From positions 1,054,001 to 1,118,000 of the forward strand of contig CAWBTA010000006.1 of the NCBI GenBank assembly GCA_963791625.1: a stretch of 64,000 nucleotides of DNA, written 5' to 3'. The notes under the pieces were generated by a model. That model was not told the DNA's origin and searched no databases. It saw only the letters and a program-made list of their open reading frames with translations. Below are positions 26,452 through 34,587 of the stretch, piece after piece. The stretch's first letter is position 1, and the number at the start of each line of letters is the position of its first letter. The position numbers and the translations under genes were made by a program. Source of the stretch: JANMCE01 sp963791625. Lineage in GTDB: Bacteria > Actinomycetota > Acidimicrobiia > Acidimicrobiales > Ilumatobacteraceae.

Positions 26452-26549
26452 GACGAGTGGGTAAGTGCAAGAGGTCGGGTCGTTCACGTTGTCTCGGGGT
26501 GGGACGACGAAACTGAGGGTTGTCTCGGACCATTAGCTGGGAGTTGCGG

Positions 26550-27956
26550 GTGGCTCACGAACAGGACGTGTCAGTAGCTCTTTCGGGGGGCGGACATCGG
26601 GCAACGGTGTTCGGGCTTGGCGCGCTTCTGGCCTTGACCGACGCCGGAATCAACCGGAGGTGCACGTCGATCAGCTCGGTTTCAGGCGGCTCGATTGCCA
26701 ACGGGATAGTGCTCGTCGGTCCTGACTTCGCGACGGTTGACGCTGCAACGTTCGAGGCCCATCTGCAGCCAGCGTTGCGATCGATCGCGTCGAGAGGGGT
26801 GCTGCTGAAAGGAGCGCCCGCTACCCGGAACTACCTTCGAGCACTTATCGGCTGTGGCGCTCTAGGCATCATCGGTGTCGTGGTTGCGTTGGTGTCTGTC
26901 ATAGCCCACTGGTGGGGCGCGGCAGCAGTGGCGTTGATTGGTGCGGTAGTGCTCCTCGCCGTTGCGTGGAAACTCCTGCGCGAGCGGTCTGCGCGAACCG
27001 AGGCGGCGCTCGACAGTGAGTTGCTTGGGGGTAACCACGTCACGCTGGCGCAGGCGAAGGCCGCTGCGTCGAGCGTCCACCACGTCATCTGTACCACGGA
27101 ACTGCAAACGGGGGAGCCGTTCTACTTCACCAATCGAGCCGTGTACGGCTACCGCTTCGGCGGCTCCTGCGGTGATGTCGACCTTCCGCTCGCAACGGCG
27201 GTGCAGGCCTCGGCTTGTGTGCCCGGCGCCTTCGGACCACGCGCCATTCCTCTGACGACACTTGGCGTGCACGCACCGGTAAACCGTGACGGCACGACGG
27301 CGGCTGGCATCGATCAGATTGTGGTTGAGGACGGCGGCGTCTACGACAACATGGCCGATCAGTGGGAGTATCGGTTTGGCGAGCGTGCAAACGAATGGAC
27401 CGAACTCGACGCCGTGCAACCAAATCGGGCCCACATGCTTTTCGTGGTGAACGGCTCGGGCGGTTGGAACAGCGCGAAACCCATTGGCCGCGGTGGTCTG
27501 GCCCAGGAGTTGGCCGGTGCGCTGAGAGCCAAGGACGTGCAGTACGACGTCTCGACCGCACATCGTCGCCAGGCGCTCTACGCGATCTTCCGCGCCGCTG
27601 AGAATCCGAAGGGTGAGGCCGGCCTCGACGGTCTCTTTGTGCAGATTGTCGACAGCCCCTACCGACTCCCCAAGATCCTCGGAACGGTGCGGACAGGAAA
27701 GCGCGAGCCACTCAACCTCCGAGCCGATGAGGCGTTCGTCTTCCTCGACAATCAGGGCTACAACCAGGACTGGTGGGACCAAACGGTGCACACAACGTCC
27801 GGCACCGGCACGGTACTTTCTGCCCTTGGCGTGCCGGTGACGAGCGCGCTCCTTGAACACGGCTACGTGCTCACCATGGTCAATGCCTATGTGCTCGACG
27901 GCCTTGGTGAGTTGCGGCCGATCGACCGGCAACGCTTCACGAGGTTGTGCTCATGA
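26550..27956 (+). CDS. Patatin/cPLA2-like phospholipase with internal membrane segment
   Basis: The GTG start has GGGAG 6 bases upstream. The 468-residue product shows the oxyanion loop LSGGGHRATVFGLG (11-24), nucleophile elbow SVSGGS (Ser45) and dyad aspartate in VEDGGVYDN (Asp261). The SGGS form is closer to cytosolic phospholipase A2 than to plant patatin. Two hydrophobic stretches between about 100 and 140 would place the enzyme at the membrane, inserted between the nucleophile and the aspartate. There is no signal peptide. It is the first gene of a four-gene operon; the protease start overlaps its stop (ATGA). Membrane-lipid hydrolysis is the likely activity; use as a defence effector is inference from the neighbours. 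Confidence 0.85.
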   Translation: MAHEQDVSVALSGGGHRATVFGLGALLALTDAGINRRCTSISSVSGGSIANGIVLVGPDFATVDAATFEAHLQPALRSIASRGVLLKGAPATRNYLRALIGCGALGIIGVVVALVSVIAHWWGAAAVALIGAVVLLAVAWKLLRERSARTEAALDSELLGGNHVTLAQAKAAASSVHHVICTTELQTGEPFYFTNRAVYGYRFGGSCGDVDLPLATAVQASACVPGAFGPRAIPLTTLGVHAPVNRDGTTAAGIDQIVVEDGGVYDNMADQWEYRFGERANEWTELDAVQPNRAHMLFVVNGSGGWNSAKPIGRGGLAQELAGALRAKDVQYDVSTAHRRQALYAIFRAAENPKGEAGLDGLFVQIVDSPYRLPKILGTVRTGKREPLNLRADEAFVFLDNQGYNQDWWDQTVHTTSGTGTVLSALGVPVTSALLEHGYVLTMVNAYVLDGLGELRPIDRQRFTRLCS

Positions 27957-29902
27957 GCAACTCATACTCGCCCGAGCCGCCGGTTGAAGCCGTCGTTCAA
28001 CAGGCCACACTTCCACCGATCCCGGCGCCGCGTTCGCTCCATCCGTATCGACGTCCCTCGCGGCGGCCGTTGCAGATCTTTGCGCTCGATCCCATGCGCA
28101 TCGATCGTGGTAAGTCCGGTCGGGTCACGCCTCGCGCCACGGTGTATGTGCCCTTCGAGGATGACCTGAAGCCGGGCCCGCGGGGTCGCCGCATCCGGGT
28201 CATCGATTACGACGGCGTGCACCAGTGCTATTACGAGCCCATCGACCTCGACCATGCCGACGTGCTCATTCGTGACGGACTCGCCCCCACCGAAACCGAC
28301 CCGCGTTTTCATCAGCAAATGGTCTACGCAGTCGTGGCCGGATTGTGGGCCGATTTTGAAACCGCCATCGGACGACGGCTCACGCTTGGCCGCAAGAAGT
28401 TTCTTACCCTCTTCCCCCACGCGTTCTACGGCGAGAACGCCTTCTACGACCCGGAGAGCAGCTCGCTGATGTTCGGCTACTTCCGGGCCGACAGCACCGA
28501 GGCCGGTACCAATATTCCGGGCCAGATGGTGTTCACCTGTCTCTCCCACGACATCATCGTGCATGAGACGACCCATGCGCTGGTCGACCGTCTACGGCCA
28601 GACTTCATGATTGCCTCGAACCCCGACGTGGCCGCATTCCACGAAGGGTTCGCCGACCTCATCGCCATCTTCCAACACTTCAAGTTGCAAGAGGTGCTGG
28701 TCCCGGCGCTCGCCGACAGCCGGGGTGACTTCGCCCGATCTGAAGTGCTGCTCGGCCTGGCCCGGCAGTTCGGGTACTCAACGGGGGGCAAGGCCGCCCT
28801 TCGATCGGCCGAGGACGGTGACCCCGACCCCGCCAAGTACCGCTCGTCGGAAGAACCGCACGAGCGTGGTGCGGTGTTGGTGCGTTCGGTATTCGACGCG
28901 TTCTTGTCGCTCTACCAACAACGAACGCAGGACCTCATCCGGCTGGCATCCGAAGGAACAGGGGTGCTGCGCGAGGGCGCCTTGCATCCGGATCTGGTGA
29001 GCCGCCTCGCCAGGGAGGCGTCCGCGCTCGCCAACCAGATGTTCACGGCACTCATGCGGGCCTTTGACTACCTGCCCCCGCTGGATGTGACTTTCGAGGA
29101 CTTTCTCCGCTCGATCGTCACCATCGACTTGCTGCTGTCACCGTCGGATGACTCCTTCCGCGTGGCGATCATCGAGGGCTTCCGCAAGCACGGTATTTAC
29201 CCAACCACCGCCGGATCGCTCGGCGCGGATTCGGTAGCGTGGGGCGGACCGGGCAAGGAGATCAGCGGCTTTCCCTTCCATCGTGGGCTGCTCACCGATG
29301 TCATCAAGAGTCTCGACGCCATCGACCCGGAAGGGTACGACGCGGTCGACCACTTGTACGGTGCAGCCGAGAAGGCTGCAATAGTGGCGCCGCCGCCTGA
29401 TGAGGACGACAGCAGTAAACAGTGGCGAACCTGGGCTGCGGAACTCTTCGATTTCGGGATGGCCCACCGCAGGGACTTCTCACTCGATGAGGAAGTCGAC
29501 ATCGTGGTGGAAGGAATGCACCCCACCATGCGCTATCGCGCCAATGGCCGCCCCACCATCGACATTGTCGTGCGCTATGTACAGTCCCGGGACGACCTCA
29601 TCAGCGGTGACGATCTCAAGTTCGTTCCAAAGGGTGGCTGCACGGTGGTGGCCGACAGCAACGGCATGGTTCGGTACGTCATCACCAAGCCGCTTCCGCC
29701 TCGAGAAACAGACGCAGCCGACGCGACGCCGTCAGCGTGGGCACCTGACGCGACACGTCGCTTGACCGAGATGCAGAATCGGTTGAGTCGCAGCCGGTCA
29801 AGCGATCCGGGCGATTCCTATCGAGCCGAACCAGGCAGCCAGGCGCTGCGTATCAACTTCGCGCTGCTGCACAGCGATCATGAGGAGGGAAGCGACGCAT
29901 GA
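27953..29902 (+). CDS. Gluzincin-type zinc metallopeptidase, cytosolic
   Basis: The ATG overlapping the patatin stop is chosen over a GTG two codons earlier. In the 649-residue product HETTHALVDRL supplies the zinc histidines 204 and 208 and catalytic Glu205, and HEGFADLIAIF, 22 residues later, supplies the third ligand Glu231, as in thermolysin-like gluzincins. The first 45 residues are Pro/Arg-rich and disordered. About residues 45-430 form the catalytic region. The rest (about 470-580) carries a beta-rich region (DIVVEGMHPTMRYRANGRPTIDIVVRYVQ) and a polar tail. No signal peptide or pro-region is present, unlike secreted M4 enzymes, so it should act in the cytosol. The MBL gene overlaps its stop by ATGA. 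Confidence 0.82.
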   Translation: MSNSYSPEPPVEAVVQQATLPPIPAPRSLHPYRRPSRRPLQIFALDPMRIDRGKSGRVTPRATVYVPFEDDLKPGPRGRRIRVIDYDGVHQCYYEPIDLDHADVLIRDGLAPTETDPRFHQQMVYAVVAGLWADFETAIGRRLTLGRKKFLTLFPHAFYGENAFYDPESSSLMFGYFRADSTEAGTNIPGQMVFTCLSHDIIVHETTHALVDRLRPDFMIASNPDVAAFHEGFADLIAIFQHFKLQEVLVPALADSRGDFARSEVLLGLARQFGYSTGGKAALRSAEDGDPDPAKYRSSEEPHERGAVLVRSVFDAFLSLYQQRTQDLIRLASEGTGVLREGALHPDLVSRLAREASALANQMFTALMRAFDYLPPLDVTFEDFLRSIVTIDLLLSPSDDSFRVAIIEGFRKHGIYPTTAGSLGADSVAWGGPGKEISGFPFHRGLLTDVIKSLDAIDPEGYDAVDHLYGAAEKAAIVAPPPDEDDSSKQWRTWAAELFDFGMAHRRDFSLDEEVDIVVEGMHPTMRYRANGRPTIDIVVRYVQSRDDLISGDDLKFVPKGGCTVVADSNGMVRYVITKPLPPRETDAADATPSAWAPDATRRLTEMQNRLSRSRSSDPGDSYRAEPGSQALRINFALLHSDHEEGSDA

Positions 29903-31212
29903 AGATCGACATCCGCATGTACAACGTCGGCTTCGGCGACTGCTTCCTGGTGAGTCTGACTGATGCGTCGCGCAAGCGTCCCTACCGAATGCTGTTCGAT
30001 TGCGGAAGGTTGGCAGGGTCGCGCCAGACCGACGCGGCGGCGGGGGAGAAGTCCTTCGAGGAAGTGATCGATGAGCTCATCAACGACGTGCGTGACCCAG
30101 CTGACAACGTTTCCAAGATTGACGTGATCGTGGCCACGCATCGCCATCGAGACCATATCCATGGCTTCTCCCTGCAGGAAAAGTGGAAGGCGGTGGAGGT
30201 CACCGAGGTGTGGTTACCGTGGGTGGAAGACCCGCAGAACCCCTTCGCCCGATCGCTCGTCGCGAAGCAGGAGCTGCTCGCCAACCGCACATTCCACGCC
30301 TTGACGGCGTTGCGGGCCGCGGGAAAAGGATCGAATGGCCAGGCCGATGCGGCTATCGACATCGCGTACAACTCAACCACCAACCTCAAAGCCATGGCGA
30401 CGTTGCAGAGCGGCAACGGTTTCAAGAACGCCAACCCGCGGGTGCGGTACCTGCCCCGGGCCGGACATGAGCCCGAACAACTGCGCAACGAGGAACTGGC
30501 GCACGTGCTGCCAAAGGGTGTCATCGTGCACGTCCTCGGGCCCTCACGCGATCCCGCCACCATCAAGCTGCTCGACCCGCCATCTGGTGCGGCCTATGAA
30601 CCCCTTGCGCCCGCTATGCGATCCCTCGACGACACCACCCCCGACACCGCCGAGGTCGGGGCTCCTCCGCGTCCGTTCGACGCGGCATGGGTGGTGGACG
30701 CTGCGTTTTACGGATTTGCCGAAGGCGAAAACGCGTCCATCGAAAAGTTGATGACCACCGCAACGCTAGAGCCGCTCGAGCTGGTCTACCGGCTGGACAA
30801 CGCCATCAACGGCACAAGTCTCGTCCTACTGGTGGAGGTGGGGGACAAGAAGCTCTTCTTCCCCGGCGATGCTCAGTGGGGCACGTGGAAGATGATGCAG
30901 GACAACCCGGCCACCTGGGATCTCCTCACCGGTACCACGGTGTACAAAGTCGGCCATCACGGAAGTCACAACGCCACGCCGAGAAAATTCGTTGATGACT
31001 GCCTGTCGCCCGACAACAACGGCGTTGCCCTCATCTCGGTCGCCCCGACCAGCTACGGCGGTGGGTGGAAGAACATCCCACTCCCCACGCTCGTTGATGC
31101 GCTGAAGAAGAAGACCAAAGTGGAGCAGACATGGACTGACGACCCGACGGTCGCCGCCATACCGTACGACCCTCACGTGTTTTCTGCCACCGCCAAGATG
31201 GGCCGGCCATGA
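29899..31212 (+). CDS. Metallo-beta-lactamase-fold hydrolase, ComEC/Rec2-like
   Basis: The 437-residue protein has the full metal site: THRHRDHIHG (His81, His83, Asp85, His86), FFPGDAQWGTW (Asp324) and KVGHHGSHNATP (His353/His354). GHHGS and the opening VGFGDCFLV place it with the ComEC-type stand-alone MBL proteins. A long insertion of about 200 residues (about 95-300) separates the two halves of the fold. It has no signal peptide. Such enzymes often cleave nucleic acid or phosphodiesters and are found in conflict systems with proteases or patatins; the substrate here is unknown. It is coupled at both ends by ATGA overlaps. Confidence 0.85.
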   Translation: MKIDIRMYNVGFGDCFLVSLTDASRKRPYRMLFDCGRLAGSRQTDAAAGEKSFEEVIDELINDVRDPADNVSKIDVIVATHRHRDHIHGFSLQEKWKAVEVTEVWLPWVEDPQNPFARSLVAKQELLANRTFHALTALRAAGKGSNGQADAAIDIAYNSTTNLKAMATLQSGNGFKNANPRVRYLPRAGHEPEQLRNEELAHVLPKGVIVHVLGPSRDPATIKLLDPPSGAAYEPLAPAMRSLDDTTPDTAEVGAPPRPFDAAWVVDAAFYGFAEGENASIEKLMTTATLEPLELVYRLDNAINGTSLVLLVEVGDKKLFFPGDAQWGTWKMMQDNPATWDLLTGTTVYKVGHHGSHNATPRKFVDDCLSPDNNGVALISVAPTSYGGGWKNIPLPTLVDALKKKTKVEQTWTDDPTVAAIPYDPHVFSATAKMGRP

Positions 31213-31781
31213 CGGAATGCAAACACATAAACGTGAAAGTGACCTTCGAGCGCACCGGCTCGACCATCGCCGGTCTTTGGCGGCCGAATGAGGCCGAGCG
31301 CCAGGCATCGTGGGAGACGGTGGTGGAGTTCGCCACCCGAATCACGCTCGTGCCCTTGCGAAAGAACGAGGGGCTGCTGACCGAGGCGCTCACGAGCCTG
31401 TTCACTGTCTTCAGCGAGGTGCGTGGCATTCTGCGCCGCAACGGCCCAGATGTCGCTCTCGACCGTCGTGGTGAGCTGTCATATGCGTTGTTGGCCGGTC
31501 ACCTACTCAACCAGATTCTTCGCCCGGTGAACGCCTACTGGCATCCGCGTCTTGAACAGTGGCTCGAAACCCGTCCCGATGGCATGGGCCAGCTGGAACG
31601 GGAGCAGGAATGGCCCTATCACGGCGATTTGTTCCAGCTGCTGACGGACATACGAGAGCCTCTGGGCGAGCTGGCCAGGGTATTCGCCGAAGCAAGCGGT
31701 TCGGAGGAGTTTCTCCGGGCTCAGCTCGACAACGAGACTCGGTTGTATGAGCAGTTGCGTCGCCAAAGAGTTCAAAGCTGA
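31209..31781 (+). CDS. Uncharacterised helical protein, last gene of the effector operon
   Basis: The 190-residue protein starts within the MBL gene stop (ATGA). It is soluble and almost wholly helical: helices can be seen at about 31-85 (ASWETVVEFATRITLVPLRKNEGLLTEALTS, with further turns), 95-125 and 135-190. It has no metal or nucleotide motif, and only one Cys. I do not recognise a family. Its size, position and coupling make it a candidate regulator, adaptor or immunity protein for the preceding enzymes. Confidence 0.65.
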   Translation: MTECKHINVKVTFERTGSTIAGLWRPNEAERQASWETVVEFATRITLVPLRKNEGLLTEALTSLFTVFSEVRGILRRNGPDVALDRRGELSYALLAGHLLNQILRPVNAYWHPRLEQWLETRPDGMGQLEREQEWPYHGDLFQLLTDIREPLGELARVFAEASGSEEFLRAQLDNETRLYEQLRRQRVQS

Positions 31782-31846
31782 CGGGATCCAACCACCTGAA
31801 TCAGACGATTTCCTTGCATTGAGCGGCGGGCCGCCGATATCCACCT

Positions 31847-32875
31847 ATGGATCAGCGCGACGCGGTCACGACGGTCGGTTGGCCGTCGGCTCCCGTTGGC
31901 TACCGGGCCGAAGCCGATTGGCGTAGGCACGCCGTCATCCGTGAGTCACCCGGTCCGGCACCGACGCTCAGCGGCTCCTGGATTGCATCGGCTCTCACCA
32001 CGCTTGCCGTCGTCGCCGCGAGCGCCGTCGTGCGAGCCGCGCCAACGCCGACGGTATCTGCGGTCGTACTCGTCGCGGCAGCCGCGGTCGGTATGCCTCA
32101 CGGTGCGCTCGACATCCTGGCCGGGCCGGTCTTGGCGATGAGGTCGAGGACGCTGCGTGCCTTCGTGATGTTCCTCGCGGCGTACGTCGTGGTCAGCGCG
32201 CTCGTCGTGACCGGATGGCTGTACGCCCCGGCGGCCGGAGTCGTTGCCTTCTTTGCCATGTCATGGTTTCACTTCGGCAGCGGCGACGCCGGTGGCGACC
32301 GGGTGAGTTGGTCGGTCGCTCGAATTGCGCATGCGGTCTGTTCAGGCGGCATAGTCATTGCCCTCCCAACGGCTGTTTGTCCGACCCGCGTTCTGCCGAT
32401 GGTGAACGCGCTGTTCTTTGGACGAACCAACCTGTCGCTGCCGCAGCTCGCACGCGTTGGTTCTGTCGGCGTTGCGATCGCAGTGTTGGCATTCGTCATC
32501 GTGGCCATTCGTACCGACCACCATGAACGTGGTCGTATCGTGGCGGAGCTGAGCATGCTTGCTGCCCTGTTCCTGGTGGCCGATCCGTTGATCTCGTTCG
32601 CTGTGTACTTCTGCGTGTGGCATGGTCCTCGCCACACGGGTCGAGTGTTGCACGCGCTTCCATCCGGCTTGTCCAAATCTGCCAGCAGTCTTCTGGTCGG
32701 GGCGGCAACGCTCCTACCCCTCCTCGGAGCCGGAGCGCTGCTGCTCACGCAAACGCGCGTAACTCTGCCGAGCAGCGACTCGCTCTACCGCATCGTGTTC
32801 GTCACCCTCGGCGCCCTTACTGCACCCCATCTGGTCGTGACGGCCATATGGGAGCGGGGGAGCCGGACGAACTGA
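31847..32875 (+). CDS. blh: Beta-carotene 15,15'-dioxygenase, Brp/Blh family
   Basis: The 342-residue integral membrane protein has the conserved histidine motifs of Blh: MPHGALD (about residue 84), WFHFGSGD (about 140), CVWHGPRH (about 256) and APHLVV (about 325), which bind the non-haem iron, across about eight to nine helices. Blh cleaves beta-carotene into two retinal molecules, usually as chromophore for a rhodopsin. No opsin or carotenoid gene is within the window. The gene begins 65 bases after the effector operon. It converges on the thiolase gene, 7 bases apart. The exact start is uncertain because the first 40 residues are poorly conserved. Confidence 0.85.
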   Translation: MDQRDAVTTVGWPSAPVGYRAEADWRRHAVIRESPGPAPTLSGSWIASALTTLAVVAASAVVRAAPTPTVSAVVLVAAAAVGMPHGALDILAGPVLAMRSRTLRAFVMFLAAYVVVSALVVTGWLYAPAAGVVAFFAMSWFHFGSGDAGGDRVSWSVARIAHAVCSGGIVIALPTAVCPTRVLPMVNALFFGRTNLSLPQLARVGSVGVAIAVLAFVIVAIRTDHHERGRIVAELSMLAALFLVADPLISFAVYFCVWHGPRHTGRVLHALPSGLSKSASSLLVGAATLLPLLGAGALLLTQTRVTLPSSDSLYRIVFVTLGALTAPHLVVTAIWERGSRTN

Positions 32876-32882
32876 CGACTCG

Positions 32883-34037
32883 TCAGTCGAGGCGCTCGAT
32901 GATGGTGGCGTTGGCCAAGCCGCCGCCCTCGCACATGACCTGCAGACCGTAACGGCCGCCGGTGCGCTCAAGCTCGTTGAGAAGGGTGGCCATCAGCTTG
33001 GTACCCGATCCACCGAGCGGGTGACCAAGGGCGATGGCGCCGCCGTTCACGTTCACCTTGCTCATGTCGGCCCCCAGCTCTTTGGCCCATGCCAGCACAA
33101 CAGACGCGAACGCCTCGTTGACTTCAAACAGGTCGATGTCGTTGATGGAGAGGCCCGTCTTCTCGAGGATCTTCTTGGTGGCCGGAATCGGACCTTTGAG
33201 CATGGTGACCGGGTCGGTGCCGGCCAGCGCGAACGCATGGAAACGGGCACGCGGCTTCATGCCGAGTTCCCTCGCCTTGTCCGCGCTCATGATCAGCACG
33301 GCCGACGCGCCGTCGCAGATCTGCGAGGAGTTACCGGCAGTAATGAGGCCATCTTCCTTGAACGCTGGCTTCAGCGCGGCCAGCGTTTCGACCGTCGTGC
33401 CGTCACGCACGCCCTGGTCCTTGGTGGCCATACCGTCCTCAATCGGCACCGGGACGATCTCGTTGTCGAATCGGCCTTCGGCGACGGCGATGACCGCTCG
33501 CTGCTGACTTTGTGCACCGAAGGCATCGAGGTCTTCGCGGCTGAAGCCGTACTCGACGGCAATCATGTCGGCGCCGATGCCCTGTGGCGGCAGACCGGTG
33601 GCCTCGTAGCGGTCGAACATCTCTTTCGGGAAGGGAAAGCCCATGTCCTTCACGATGGACGACCCCATCGGCACGCGTGTCATGACTTCGACACCCGCGG
33701 CGATCACCACGTCGTAGGCGCCAGCCATCACGCCCTGAGCTGCGAAGTGCATCGATTGTTGGCTGGAGCCACACTGCCGGTCGACGGTTGTTGCCGGTAC
33801 CGACTCGGGCCATCCGGCAGTCAGGACCGCGTTGCGGCCAATGTTGAGCGACTGCTGGCCGACCTGCATGACGCAGCCCATGATGACGTCATCCACCAGC
33901 GCCGGATCGAGACCGTTGCGGGTCTCGAGCGCCTTCAGTACGTGGGCGGCGAGGGCGGCGGGGTGCCAGTCCTTCAACTGGCCATTGCGCTTGCCACCGG
34001 GTGTGCGTACTGCGTCGACAATCACGGCGTCAATCAT
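32883..34037 (-). CDS. Acetyl-CoA acetyltransferase (thiolase)
   Basis: The 384-residue protein has the thiolase catalytic set: nucleophile Cys89 in VDRQCGSSQQ, His339 in ALGHPLGGSGTK, and Cys369 in MCEGGGLANATI. Both N- and C-terminal half-folds are complete. It condenses or cleaves acyl-CoA with acetyl-CoA, either in fatty-acid breakdown or steroid-like side-chain oxidation. It is translationally coupled (4-base overlap) to the MarR regulator upstream, and a divergent acyl-CoA dehydrogenase shares the control region, so a small catabolic unit for a specific acid is likely. Confidence 0.93.
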   Translation of the reverse strand: MIDAVIVDAVRTPGGKRNGQLKDWHPAALAAHVLKALETRNGLDPALVDDVIMGCVMQVGQQSLNIGRNAVLTAGWPESVPATTVDRQCGSSQQSMHFAAQGVMAGAYDVVIAAGVEVMTRVPMGSSIVKDMGFPFPKEMFDRYEATGLPPQGIGADMIAVEYGFSREDLDAFGAQSQQRAVIAVAEGRFDNEIVPVPIEDGMATKDQGVRDGTTVETLAALKPAFKEDGLITAGNSSQICDGASAVLIMSADKARELGMKPRARFHAFALAGTDPVTMLKGPIPATKKILEKTGLSINDIDLFEVNEAFASVVLAWAKELGADMSKVNVNGGAIALGHPLGGSGTKLMATLLNELERTGGRYGLQVMCEGGGLANATIIERLD

Positions 34038-34531
34038 GTTGGGTCTCCTTGGGAAGGGTTGGAAAGAGCTTGCTGCAGATTGCTTTTCAGTCGACTCAAC
34101 GTGCCGTTGAGTGCCTGTCGTTCAGTCTTGCTGATGCCATCGCGAAGTTCGGTGCGAAGCCGTTCGTCGATGACGCTGATCTGACGGGTCATGTCCTTGC
34201 CCGCGGCCGTAAGCCCGATTCGCCACACGCGACGATCATCTGGATCCGGAAGGCGCTCGATGAGCTCAAGGCTTTGCAGGTAGTCGATGCTGGCTCCGGT
34301 AGCGGCCCGACCTTGCTCGAGATGATCGGCAATGCGAGTTTGGATCACCGGCCCGAAATCACCGACGTAAGCCAGAATACTGGCCTGCGTGAAGTTCAAT
34401 CCGAAGGCTGCGAAGCGACTGTCGTACGCCTCGCGGACCAGCCGGGCCACCGAGATGAGCGTCGATTCAACCCGTAGCCACGGGGGAGCGTCGAGTTCAT
34501 GGGTGGCCTCCTGCACGCCCACATATTGCAT
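34034..34531 (-). CDS. MarR-family transcriptional regulator
   Basis: From ATG 34531 the product is 165 residues, normal for MarR. The winged helix is visible: FGLNFTQASILAYVGDFGPVIQTRIADHL (helix-turn-helix) and GRAATGASIDYLQSLELIERLPDPDDRRVWRIGLTAAG (recognition helix and wing with DDRR). It probably binds the 20-bp palindrome at 34525-34544 and represses both the thiolase operon and the divergent dehydrogenase gene. The palindrome touches this ATG and covers the TTG at 34543, so a start further in (GTG at 34522 or 34516, leaderless) is possible. Effector ligand unknown; an acyl-CoA is likely. Confidence 0.85.
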   Translation of the reverse strand: MQYVGVQEATHELDAPPWLRVESTLISVARLVREAYDSRFAAFGLNFTQASILAYVGDFGPVIQTRIADHLEQGRAATGASIDYLQSLELIERLPDPDDRRVWRIGLTAAGKDMTRQISVIDERLRTELRDGISKTERQALNGTLSRLKSNLQQALSNPSQGDPT

Positions 34532-34544
34532 GGTGCCATACAAT
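34525..34544. promoter_or_regulatory. Probable MarR operator, 20-bp inverted repeat
   Basis: ATTGCATGG-TG-CCATACAAT is an inverted repeat with 8 of 9 arm positions paired. Its right arm contains TACAAT, a good -10 for the dehydrogenase gene on the plus strand (44 bases before its ATG). The minus strand next to it has TTGACA (34546-34551) with CAATAT 17 bases on, a possible regulator promoter. Binding would block both. Confidence 0.65.
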
Positions 34545-34587
34545 CTGTCAACATGCGAGAGGCCGCCCTCGCCGAAGGAGAACGCTC

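Noticed and set aside
22143..31781. CBASS, Thoeris or CRISPR-linked classification of the effector genes
   Set aside because: No nucleotide cyclase, SLOG protein, cas gene or repeat is present, so none of these known systems fits.
34531..34543. TTG start at 34543 for the MarR gene
   Set aside because: It lies in the 20-bp operator and lacks a ribosome site; the ATG at 34531 or later GTGs fit better.
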